A DNA stretch of 64,000 nucleotides from Kineosporia succinea (GTDB taxonomy: Bacteria > Actinomycetota > Actinomycetes > Actinomycetales > Kineosporiaceae). The position numbers and the translations under genes were made by a program. The stretch is taken from the NCBI RefSeq assembly GCF_030811555.1, contig NZ_JAUSQZ010000001.1, positions 1,488,001 through 1,552,000 on the forward strand. Direction: 5' to 3'. This document shows, piece after piece, positions 17,369 to 26,919 of this stretch. Below the pieces are notes generated by a model. That model was given only the letters and a program-made list of their open reading frames with translations. It was not told the origin of the DNA and did no database searches. Every line of letters starts with the position of its first letter. The stretch's first letter is position 1.

Positions 17369-17853
17369 ACGTCCTGACCCAGGACCGTCTCCTGCTGGTC
17401 GACGACGATCCGACTGATCAGGAGATGATCACCCACGCTCTGGTCTCGGCCGGTTGGGCCGCCGACCGCATGGACTGCCTGAACGACGGGGCCGAGGCAC
17501 TCGACTACCTCCACCGACGTGAGGCCTTCACCGGTCGAGGCCGACACGATCCGCGGGTGGTGCTCTGCGATCTGAAGATGCCGAGGGTCGACGGGCTCGA
17601 ACTCCTGAGGGAGATCAAGAGTGACCCCTTGTTCCGTCACATACCGGTCGTCATGTTCACCGGGTCGGAGGGCGAGCGGGACATTCAGCAGTGTTATGAC
17701 AGGGGAGCCAACGGATTCCTCGTCAAGCCCATGCGGCCGGCCGAGTTTCGATCAATGCTGGCCGACTTCGCCACCTTTTGGCTCATCCACAACCGGAGTG
17801 TCTCGACTCCAACCCATGACGCCCGCCTAGGCCCACGGGACGACGGACGCTAG
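17365..17853 (+). CDS. phytochrome-linked response regulator (Rcp1-like)
   Basis: A 162-residue receiver-only protein, the likely phosphoacceptor of the bacteriophytochrome. It has the acidic LLVDDDPTD site, phosphoacceptor Asp in VVLCDLKMPRVDG, switch Thr in VVMFTGSEGERD and Lys in GFLVKPM. The extra loop between helix 2 and strand 3 (LHRREAFTGRGRHDPR) is typical of the Rcp1-type regulators paired with phytochromes. Its GTG overlaps the kinase stop by four bases, so the two are translationally coupled. A 25-residue polar tail follows the receiver. No DNA-binding domain is present, so output is through protein contacts or a further relay. Confidence 0.92.
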   Translation: MNVLTQDRLLLVDDDPTDQEMITHALVSAGWAADRMDCLNDGAEALDYLHRREAFTGRGRHDPRVVLCDLKMPRVDGLELLREIKSDPLFRHIPVVMFTGSEGERDIQQCYDRGANGFLVKPMRPAEFRSMLADFATFWLIHNRSVSTPTHDARLGPRDDGR

Positions 17854-17905
17854 TACCGACCAGACCGCGAGGGAACCGAACATGACCGCGCCGTGGCGGG
17901 TCCGG

Positions 17906-17978
17906 TGCCCCCGACGGGATTCGAACCCGTACTGAAGCGCTTTTAAGGCGCCTGCCTCTGCCGTTGGGCTACGAGGGC
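17906..17978 (-). tRNA. tRNA with UAA anticodon and short variable loop (leucine identity uncertain)
   Basis: On the minus strand the bases fold into a complete 73-nt class I cloverleaf: 7-bp acceptor (GCCCTCG/CGGGGGC, one G-U), a 3-bp D stem, anticodon arm GGCGC-CTTAAAA-GCGCT, 5-base variable loop, and T arm ACGGG-TTCGAAT-CCCGT, with A73 and no encoded CCA. The loop gives anticodon UAA, which reads the rare leucine codon UUA. Genuine tRNA-Leu is class II with a long variable arm, so either this is an atypical UAA tRNA or its charging differs. It lies between the phytochrome operon and fdhD. Confidence 0.8.
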
Positions 17979-18064
17979 GTGGATCACAGGTTATGCGGTC
18001 GCGCGGGCCCGGTGTGCGGAACCGGCGAGCGTCACAGAAAGCCGGGCAGGCTTAGGCTGATGAC

Positions 18065-18886
18065 ATGGGACATCTCGTGGACCGTCGCCGGGTCGTCCGC
18101 GTGCGTGGGGCAGGAAGCCCCGGGGCCGCGGCGACCACCCGCCCCGACTCACTCGCGGTGGAGGCACCGCTGACCATCAAGGCCGGTGAGACCACCATCG
18201 CCACCACCATGCGCACCCCGGGTCACGACCTGGAGCTGGCGCTCGGCTGGCTGGTGGCCGAGGGCGTGGCCCGCTCGTCCTCCGACCTGACCGAACTGAC
18301 CTCGTGCGACACCGACACCGTGCGCGTGGGTCTCGCCCCCGGCGTCCCGGTTCCGCAGCCGCGTCTGGGGGCCACGTCGTCGGCCTGTGGGGTGTGCGGG
18401 AGCGACACGATCGCCGAGGTGCTGAACCGGCGGCCCGACCGGCCGCTCGAGGTCGCGCCCCTGATCGACGCCGGGGTGCTGGTGTCGCTGCCCGACCGGC
18501 TGCGGGAGGCGCAGCGCGCGTTCGACCGCACCGGCGGCCTGCACGCGGCCGGGCTCTTCACGCCCGAGGGCGAGCTGCTCTGCGTGCGGGAGGACGTGGG
18601 CCGGCACAACGCGGTGGACAAGGTCGTGGGCTGGGCGCTCACCCACGGGCTGCTGCCCGCGTCGAACACCGTGCTGCAGGTCAGCGGGCGGGCCTCGTTC
18701 GAGCTGACGCAGAAGGCGACGATGGCCGGGATCCCGGTGCTGTCGGCGGTTTCCGCACCCTCGACGCTCGCGGTCGATCTGGCCGAGGAGGCCGGGCTGA
18801 CGCTGGCCGGGTTCGTGCGGGGCGACTCGATGAACCTCTACGCGCACGCCTCGCGGGTGCGCGTAGAGGTTCCCGTGACGGTTTAG
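18065..18886 (+). CDS. fdhD: formate dehydrogenase accessory sulfurtransferase FdhD
   Basis: FdhD passes sulfur from a cysteine desulfurase to the molybdenum cofactor of formate dehydrogenases. The 273-residue protein contains the CxxC motif SACGVCG (C108, C111), the FDRTGGLHAAGLF segment, REDVGRHNAVDK and the C-terminal SMNLYA motif. The ATG follows a TAGGCT -10 box by six bases (TAGGCT-GATGAC-ATG), so the transcript is probably leaderless. No formate dehydrogenase or Mo-cofactor gene is within the window. The gene is convergent with ppx, and the two stop codons overlap by four bases. Confidence 0.95.
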   Translation: MGHLVDRRRVVRVRGAGSPGAAATTRPDSLAVEAPLTIKAGETTIATTMRTPGHDLELALGWLVAEGVARSSSDLTELTSCDTDTVRVGLAPGVPVPQPRLGATSSACGVCGSDTIAEVLNRRPDRPLEVAPLIDAGVLVSLPDRLREAQRAFDRTGGLHAAGLFTPEGELLCVREDVGRHNAVDKVVGWALTHGLLPASNTVLQVSGRASFELTQKATMAGIPVLSAVSAPSTLAVDLAEEAGLTLAGFVRGDSMNLYAHASRVRVEVPVTV

Positions 18887-19815
18887 GCGAGTCCCCAGGC
18901 CATACCGTCGAGGATGTCGTGCTCGGAGGTGACCTGGGTGCTGATGCGCCCGGTCGCCCCCATGCGCTCCACGATGCGGCGCCACACCAGGGCCCCGGCG
19001 CCGATCACGTCGACCCGGCCGGGGTGCATGAACGGCAGCTCGGCCCGCTGCGCGCGCGGCATCTCGATCAGCTCGGTGCAGGCCCGCTCGACCTGGTCGA
19101 GAGTGAGCTCGGCGCCGTGGATGGCCTTCGGGTCGTACGACGACAGGCCCAGCGCGTGGGCGGTGACGGTGGTGATCGAGCCGGCCACCCCGACCAGGGT
19201 GCGGGCCTCCTCGAGCGGGACCTTCTCGGCCACCTGGGCCAGGGCCGCGTCGATGTCGGCCGTGGCGGCGGCGATCTCGGCGGGGGTCGGCGGGTCGCTG
19301 CGCAGGTGCCGCTCGGTGAGCCGGACACAGCCCACGTTCACCGAGATCGCGCTCTCCACGCGCTTCTCGCCGAGCACGAACTCGGTCGAGCCGCCGCCCA
19401 GGTCGACCACCAGGGAGGGCGCGGGGTGGGTGCCGGGCAGGCCCGCGGTGGCGCCGGTGAACGACAGCTCGGCCTCTTCGGCGCCCGGGATCACCTCGGG
19501 CTCCACGCCCAGCGCGTCACGGATGCCCGCCACGAAGATCTTGCGGTTGCGCGCGTCCCGGGTCGCCGACGTGGCGACGAACCGGATCGCGTGCACCTCG
19601 TGCCGGTGGCAGAGGTCGGCGTAGCGGCGCGCGGCCTCCAGGGTGCGTTCCATCGCCTCGGGATTGATCTCACCGGTCTGGTCCACCCCCTGGCCCAGCC
19701 GCACGATCTCCATCCGGCGCTCGACGTCGACGAGAGTGCCGCGGCTGCGGCTCATGTCGGCGATCAGCAGCCGTATCGAGTTGGTGCCGCAGTCGATCGC
19801 AGCAACCCTCGTCAT
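18883..19815 (-). CDS. ppx: Ppx/GppA family exopolyphosphatase
   Basis: Sugar-kinase/Hsp70-fold phosphatase acting on polyphosphate and perhaps pppGpp. The ATG at 19815 has a GGAGG site and overlaps the DUF501 stop as ATGA; it gives 310 residues. Motifs are phosphate-1 AAIDCGTNSIRLLI, ATSATRDARN, the catalytic-region Glu in PEVIPGAEEAELSF, phosphate-2 LVVDLGGGSTEF, and GVAGSITT. The length fits the short actinobacterial Ppx1 type without the C-terminal HD extension. It is the last gene of the eno-ftsB-DUF501-ppx operon, conserved in M. tuberculosis as Rv1023-Rv1026. Confidence 0.94.
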   Translation of the reverse strand: MTRVAAIDCGTNSIRLLIADMSRSRGTLVDVERRMEIVRLGQGVDQTGEINPEAMERTLEAARRYADLCHRHEVHAIRFVATSATRDARNRKIFVAGIRDALGVEPEVIPGAEEAELSFTGATAGLPGTHPAPSLVVDLGGGSTEFVLGEKRVESAISVNVGCVRLTERHLRSDPPTPAEIAAATADIDAALAQVAEKVPLEEARTLVGVAGSITTVTAHALGLSSYDPKAIHGAELTLDQVERACTELIEMPRAQRAELPFMHPGRVDVIGAGALVWRRIVERMGATGRISTQVTSEHDILDGMAWGLA

Positions 19816-20338
19816 CGTTCCTCCACTCCGCAGGGCCCTCTCTCCCACCAGCACGGCAGGGCGTCGAGAACCTCGTCCCCCAGCGGATTCACCCCCCGGC
19901 CGGCCGCGAGCGCGTGCGCGGCGTAGACGTGGAGGCACTTCACCCGGTCAGGCATCCCACCGGCGCTGACGCCGGCGATCTCGGGCACCTGGGCGAGTTC
20001 GGCCCGCCGCTGGAGATAGTCCTCGTGCGCCCGACGCTGGGCGGCTGCCAGGTCCGGATCGTCGGCGATCCGGGCCGTCATCTCCTTCATCAGCCCGCCG
20101 GCCTCGAGGGTGCCGATCGCACCCGCGGCCTTGGGACAAGTCAGGTAGTACATGGTGGGGAACGGCGTTCCGTCGTCCAGCCTGGGGGCAGTCTGCACCA
20201 CATCCGGCTGACCGCAAGGGCAACGGGCCCCGACGGCGACGACATTGCGCATGGGACGGCCCAGCTGGCGGTGCATGATCTCGAGGTCTTCAGCGGTGGC
20301 CGGGCTGGGACCCGGATCGCGCTGGGCTTCGGCGGCGC

Positions 20339-20342
<4 letters not shown>
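19812..20342 (-). CDS. DUF501 family protein
   Basis: Conserved actinobacterial protein of unknown function (176 residues, GTG start). Family hallmarks are ARCPCGQPDVVQTAPRL, DGTPFPTMYYLTCP and MPDRVKCLHVYAAHALAAG; the conserved Cys residues (CPCG, TCP, KCLH) could bind metal or a cofactor. No signal peptide or membrane segment is seen. It overlaps ftsB upstream and ppx downstream by four bases each, so all are translated together. The neighbourhood suggests a role in cell-cycle or phosphate metabolism, but no function is established. Confidence 0.9.
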
Positions 20343-22521
<2,179 letters not shown>

Positions 22522-22576
22522 TCAGACCGAATAGCCGACCGTTACGACTGTGGAAGAACTGCGTTACCGACCTTAT

Positions 22577-22590
22577 CGTCAGGCCTGACG
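22577..22590. promoter_or_regulatory. 14-bp palindrome upstream of eno
   Basis: CGTCAGGCCTGACG is a perfect palindrome in the 139-base gap between the eno start and the stop of the DUF885 gene. It could be an operator for eno or part of a terminator for the gene upstream; sequence alone does not decide. Confidence 0.35.
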
Positions 22591-22642
22591 CCCTCCCCTC
22601 ACCTGGGGGCAGGTGTCCGGGGGCCAAAGGTCCTGCGAATGC

Positions 22643-24319
22643 TCACTCGAGGCCGAGCAGGGCACGCAGGTGACGCGGCGGCGGGGCCCCGTGGGCCAGC
22701 AGTTCGTCGTGCACCTGCCGTTTCGACCACTCCGGGTTCTCGGCGTGCACCCGCCCGGCCAGATCGCGGATCTCGCGGTGCCCGACGTAGTAGGTGGACA
22801 GCTGGGTCGAGGTGAGCAGCGCCCGGCGCCACTTGCCCGCGGCCTCGCCCTCTTCCTGGTGCCCCCGGGCCGTCATCAGCCGCATCGCCTCGTCGCGGGT
22901 CATCCCGTGGGCGTGCACCCGCACGTCCAGCACCGCGTTGATCGCACTGCGCAGGGCCATCTTCAGGGTCATCAGGCGCAGCCAGACATCGTCCTCGGCC
23001 CGGCCCGCGCCGAGCCCGAACGACGCCATCAGCTCCTCGGCGTACACCGCCCAGCCCTCGATGAACGTGCCGCTGCGGATCGCGCTGCGCACCGGCGTCG
23101 AGCCGCGGTAACGGTTGCCGTGCGCCAGCTGCAGCGCGTGCCCCGGAAACCCTTCGTGCACCGCGAGGTTGCGCAGCATGTGGCCGTTGTACTCACGGCG
23201 CAGGTCTTCGTCGCCGAGTTCCGTGGCCACCGCGAAGAAGGTGGGCAGGAGCCCCTGCGCGGCCCCCGGCTCGAGCGGGCCGGGCGGGTCGCAGTAGGCC
23301 ACCGAGATCCCGGCCCGCGACGGCGGCATCCCGATCACCCGCACCGGGGTGGGCGGAACGGTGACCAGGTCGAGTTCGCGCACCCGGTCGGCCAGCAGGA
23401 CCAGGGCCTCCTCGCAGAGCGGGCGCACGGTGGCATCGGTCACCGGGGCGGACGCGGCGGCCTCGTCGAGCACCTCGCGCACCAGGGTCTCCGACATCGG
23501 GCGGCCACTGATGCGCCCGGCCAGCTCGGCGATCTCCTCCTCGATCGCCTGCAGGTCGCTCTCGGCCCGGGTGAGCAGGGCGTCCGGGCTGGTCTCGGTG
23601 TCGAGCGTGTACCAGAGCCGGGCCGCGTAGTTGAGCTCGCCCAGGCGCGGGTCGCCGTCGCTGACCGGCAGCTGTGACTCCAGCCAGCGGGTGTGGTCCT
23701 CGAGCGCCTCGAGGGCCTCGTCACGCACCTTGCGCACCGCCACGGCCAGCGACTCGTCTTGCGCCAGCAGCGGTTCCAGGTCTTCGGTGAGCAGCGGGCG
23801 GGTGCCCCGGGCCTGGTCGACCGCGGTCTGCACACAGAGCCGGGGCATGTCGCGCAGCACCGAGCGGGCCTGCTCGAGCCGCTGCGGCACCTGCCCGAGC
23901 CGGGCCGCCAGGGCGCGCAGCCGCTCCGGCGCCGGGCCCTCCCGGGTGATCAGCGGGTAGAGCCCCTCGCCGGGCAGGTGCAGCAGCGGGTCGTTCTCGA
24001 ACCGGCGCAGCTCGGTCTGCTCCCAGAGCGTGCCGCTGACCCGGGTGCGCAGGATCTCCAGGTCGACCCGGTCGTCGGGGGTGAGCGCGGTGTCGTCCAC
24101 GTCGTCGAGCGCCGACATGGCGTCGACCAGCATCGACGCCCGGCGGATGGTCGCCTCGACGGTGAGCTCGGTGGTGAGCTCGTCGTAGCGGTGCTCGCCG
24201 AGCCGGGTGGCCTCCTCGGGTGCGGCCTCGAGGAGGGCGTCCAGCACCTTGGTCGCCGCGTCACGGAACCGGGCGGTCACGATCGGGTCGTCGTCCTGCT
24301 GCTCGCGCATGCACCCCAT
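22643..24319 (-). CDS. DUF885 family putative metallopeptidase
   Basis: Cytoplasmic protein of 558 residues belonging to the DUF885 family, which shares the thermolysin/M32-like helical fold. The zinc motif is visible as AVHEGFPGHALQ (HExxGH) followed downstream by the Glu of TFIEGWAVYAEELM. The remainder is largely helical. The first residues carry no signal peptide. No substrate is known for actinobacterial members; a carboxypeptidase-like role is likely. It lies between eno and purC on the same strand, with gaps that suggest its own promoter. Confidence 0.88.
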   Translation of the reverse strand: MGCMREQQDDDPIVTARFRDAATKVLDALLEAAPEEATRLGEHRYDELTTELTVEATIRRASMLVDAMSALDDVDDTALTPDDRVDLEILRTRVSGTLWEQTELRRFENDPLLHLPGEGLYPLITREGPAPERLRALAARLGQVPQRLEQARSVLRDMPRLCVQTAVDQARGTRPLLTEDLEPLLAQDESLAVAVRKVRDEALEALEDHTRWLESQLPVSDGDPRLGELNYAARLWYTLDTETSPDALLTRAESDLQAIEEEIAELAGRISGRPMSETLVREVLDEAAASAPVTDATVRPLCEEALVLLADRVRELDLVTVPPTPVRVIGMPPSRAGISVAYCDPPGPLEPGAAQGLLPTFFAVATELGDEDLRREYNGHMLRNLAVHEGFPGHALQLAHGNRYRGSTPVRSAIRSGTFIEGWAVYAEELMASFGLGAGRAEDDVWLRLMTLKMALRSAINAVLDVRVHAHGMTRDEAMRLMTARGHQEEGEAAGKWRRALLTSTQLSTYYVGHREIRDLAGRVHAENPEWSKRQVHDELLAHGAPPPRHLRALLGLE

Positions 24320-24364
24320 CGTGCCGCACGATGCCCGTTCGTGAACCGGTGCCGGAAGGCAGAA

Positions 24365-25198
24365 TTACCAGCGGTTGCCCGTGATGCGCTCGTAGACGTC
24401 CACGTAGAGCGCGCGCGTGGAGTCCACGATCTCCGGCGGGATCTCCGGACCGGGGTAGGTCTTGTCCCAGCCGCTCTTCAGCGACCAGTCGCGCACGAAC
24501 TGCTTGTCCCACGACTTCTGCGGGCCACCCGGCGTCCAGGTGTCGGCCGGCCAGAACCGCGACGAGTCGGGCGTGAGCACCTCGTCGCCCAGCACCAGCT
24601 CACCGGACGCGTCGATGCCGAACTCGAGCTTGGTGTCGGCGATGATGACGCCGCTGCGGGCGGCGATCTCGGCGCCCCGGGCGTACACGGCCAGGGTCAG
24701 CTCACGCAGCCGGTCGCTCAGGTCGGCGCCGTGCTCGGCCACCACCTCGTCGAAGGTGATGAACTCGTCGTGCCCCTCGGTGGCCTTGGTGGTCGGCGTG
24801 AAGATGGGCGACGGCAGCTTCGAGCCCTCGAGCAGGCCGTCGGGCAGGGACACCCCGGAGACGGCCCGGTCGCGGCGGTACTCCTCCAGGCCGAGGCCCG
24901 CCAGGTAGCCGCGGGCGATGCACTCCACCGGCACCATGCTGAGCTTCTTGACCCGTACGGCCCGGCCCTCCCACTCGGCGGGGACGTCGGTGGCCGACAC
25001 GATGTGGTGCGGCACCAGGTCTTTCAGCTGATCGAACCAGAACAGCGAGAGCTGCGTCAGGATCTTGCCCTTGTCCGGCACCGGGGTCGGCAGGATCACG
25101 TCGTAGACCGAGACCCGGTCGGAGGCGACCAGGATCAGGTCGTCACCGTCGGCGTAGACGTCGCGCACCTTGCCGGAGTGGAGCAGCTGCGGGCTCAT
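24365..25198 (-). CDS. purC: phosphoribosylaminoimidazole-succinocarboxamide synthase
   Basis: SAICAR synthetase of de novo purine synthesis, joining CAIR and aspartate with ATP. The ATG at 25198 (MSPQLLHSGKVRDVY) matches the family N-terminus, giving 277 residues; an upstream frame extension is unlikely. Signature motifs are LHSGKVRDVY, VASDRVSVYDV, PVECIARGYLAG, SPIFTPTTKA, IADTKLEFG and DEVLTPDSSRFWP. It is the longer actinobacterial type. No other pur gene is adjacent. Confidence 0.96.
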   Translation of the reverse strand: MSPQLLHSGKVRDVYADGDDLILVASDRVSVYDVILPTPVPDKGKILTQLSLFWFDQLKDLVPHHIVSATDVPAEWEGRAVRVKKLSMVPVECIARGYLAGLGLEEYRRDRAVSGVSLPDGLLEGSKLPSPIFTPTTKATEGHDEFITFDEVVAEHGADLSDRLRELTLAVYARGAEIAARSGVIIADTKLEFGIDASGELVLGDEVLTPDSSRFWPADTWTPGGPQKSWDKQFVRDWSLKSGWDKTYPGPEIPPEIVDSTRALYVDVYERITGNRW

Positions 25199-25237
25199 GG
25201 GTGAACTGCCTTTCGGGTTGTCGCAGAAGGGCACAAC

Positions 25238-26209
25238 CTACTGCTCCGGCGGTACGAGCCGTCCCAGCGCCGCCCGCAGCGAGGCCTCGGCGTCCGCCCC
25301 CGAGGCCCGCGCCAGCACGACGACCCGCAACAGTGCGGCGGCCAGCTCGTCCCCCTGGGAAGCCTTCTCGACCGCGACGTCCACATCGACCCCGGCCCGG
25401 GAGAGTCGCCCCAGCATCTTCTGCGCCCGGGCCAGGGCGGGCAGGGTCGCGGGGATCCCCTCGAACCCGGAGCGGCCGGCCTTCTCCGTCGCCTTCAGCA
25501 TCTCCCAGGTCTCCTCGACCTCGGCCGCACTCGAAGAGGACCCGGCCGCGGAGAAGACGTGCGGGTGCCGCCGGATCAGCTTGGCCACGATCCCCGCGGC
25601 CACCTCGTCGATCCCGAACCCGTACCCGTCCTGCGCCACCCGGGCGTGGAACACCACCTGCAGCAGCAGGTCTCCGAGTTCTTCCTCGAGGTGCGCGGCG
25701 TCGTCCGACTCCACCGCCTCGATCACCTCGTGCGCCTCCTCCAGGAGGTAGGGCAGCAGCGAGGTGTGGGTCTGCTCGGCGTCCCAGGGGCAGCCGCCGG
25801 GCGAGCGCAGCGTGTCCATCACCGCGACCAGGTCGAGCAGCCGGGCGCCGGGCATGTCGTACGAGCCGGTGAGCACCTCGACCTCGGGCGGCCGCGAGGC
25901 CACCGCCCGCCGGGAGAGGTGCTCGGCCAGCGCGTCGGTCAGCCCCGGGTCGCCGTCCTCACTCCCCCACCACACCAGTTCGCGACCGTCGGCGGCCTCC
26001 TCCACCAGCCGCCCGGCCCGGAGAGCCACCGGCACCCCGGAGACGTCTTCCAGCGACACGCCGGCCTGCGAAAAGGCCTCCTGCCAGGCCGGATCCGGGT
26101 CGGCGGCGAGCACCGCGTCGGCCGCCCGCAGCCGTTCCCAGGCCGGAAAGCTCAGCAGGCCGGGGGCGGTACGGGGGCTGGTCAGCAGAACCGTGACGCG
26201 AGCAGCCAC
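25238..26209 (-). CDS. mazG: nucleoside triphosphate pyrophosphohydrolase MazG
   Basis: House-cleaning enzyme hydrolysing (d)NTPs to monophosphates and pyrophosphate. The GTG at 26209 overlaps the upstream stop codon by one base; the product has 323 residues. The MazG domain contains MDTLRSPGGCPWDAEQTH, the metal-binding EExxE region YLLEEAHEVIEAVES and EELGDLLLQVVFHA, then RRHPHVF. The first 110 residues form an Rv1021-type N-terminal extension. Its position beside the SurA-like lipoprotein and mfd repeats the mycobacterial order. Confidence 0.95.
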   Translation of the reverse strand: MAARVTVLLTSPRTAPGLLSFPAWERLRAADAVLAADPDPAWQEAFSQAGVSLEDVSGVPVALRAGRLVEEAADGRELVWWGSEDGDPGLTDALAEHLSRRAVASRPPEVEVLTGSYDMPGARLLDLVAVMDTLRSPGGCPWDAEQTHTSLLPYLLEEAHEVIEAVESDDAAHLEEELGDLLLQVVFHARVAQDGYGFGIDEVAAGIVAKLIRRHPHVFSAAGSSSSAAEVEETWEMLKATEKAGRSGFEGIPATLPALARAQKMLGRLSRAGVDVDVAVEKASQGDELAAALLRVVVLARASGADAEASLRAALGRLVPPEQ

Positions 26210-26823
26210 TACGGCGTCGCCCCGTCGGCCGGGGCTTCTTCCACCGGAACCTCGGCGGCCGGGGTCTCGGCCCCACCCGCCAGCCAGTCCGGCTGCGACT
26301 GCGTGATGCTGAACGTCGAGTAGTCGATGCCGTCGCCGTACCGCGGGTTGATGTGCACGCCCGCCTTCTTCATCTCGGCCTCGATCGCCTTGTACGACGT
26401 GGTGATGTCGTCGGCGCTGCGGTCGGTCTGCAGGGCGGTGTTGGCCATGTTCGCCTTCCACACCTCGAGGCCGGCCTCGCTCACGTCCTCGGCCTTCACC
26501 ACGCCCGAGGCACCGATGTCGAGCTTCGCGTCGGCGTCCGAGACCCCGCGCCCCAGCGAGGCCGCGGCCTGGCTCAGGTACGGCTCGAGGATCAGCAGGT
26601 TCAGGATCTGGGCCTGGGTGATCTGGGCGTCCTGCCCGACCAGCGGCACCACGTCGCTGAATCCGTCTTGCACGTCGGAGACGGGGATCCGGCGGTCACC
26701 GATGACCGCGGCCGCCCCGGCCTGGCTGCTGCCGCAGCCCGCGAGCGTCAGAGCAAGAACACCAGCCACTAGAGCGCCCACCCGGCGCCGGGTCGCAATC
26801 ACGCTCGGGATGCTACCGCTCAC
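26209..26823 (-). CDS. SurA N-terminal-domain lipoprotein
   Basis: Secreted lipoprotein of 204 residues resembling the chaperone-like N-terminal region of SurA, without a PPIase domain. A lipoprotein signal peptide spans about residues 12-30, with lipobox LTLAGC and lipidated C30. After it come a predicted helical chaperone region and the NPRYGDGIDYSTF motif shared with actinobacterial homologues. The Glu/Pro-rich tail is low in complexity. Its position next to mazG and mfd corresponds to LpqU/Rv1022 in M. tuberculosis, although the proteins may not be orthologous. It probably assists folding of exported proteins at the membrane surface. Confidence 0.82.
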   Translation of the reverse strand: MSGSIPSVIATRRRVGALVAGVLALTLAGCGSSQAGAAAVIGDRRIPVSDVQDGFSDVVPLVGQDAQITQAQILNLLILEPYLSQAAASLGRGVSDADAKLDIGASGVVKAEDVSEAGLEVWKANMANTALQTDRSADDITTSYKAIEAEMKKAGVHINPRYGDGIDYSTFSITQSQPDWLAGGAETPAAEVPVEEAPADGATP

Positions 26824-26867
26824 GCACGAGCCACTGGAGGGTAAGGGTGACCTTCACAACAAAACCC

Positions 26868-26905
26868 GATGGCGGACGCGTCGGTGCCCCGACGCGTCCG
26901 CCATC
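26868..26905 (-). terminator. 17-bp stem hairpin after mfd
   Basis: Perfect inverted repeat with 17-base arms (GATGGCGGACGCGTCGG and its complement) and loop TGCC, 15 bases past the mfd stop. It separates mfd from the lipoprotein gene downstream. Confidence 0.88.
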
Positions 26906-26919
26906 AGTTGATCAGTGGT

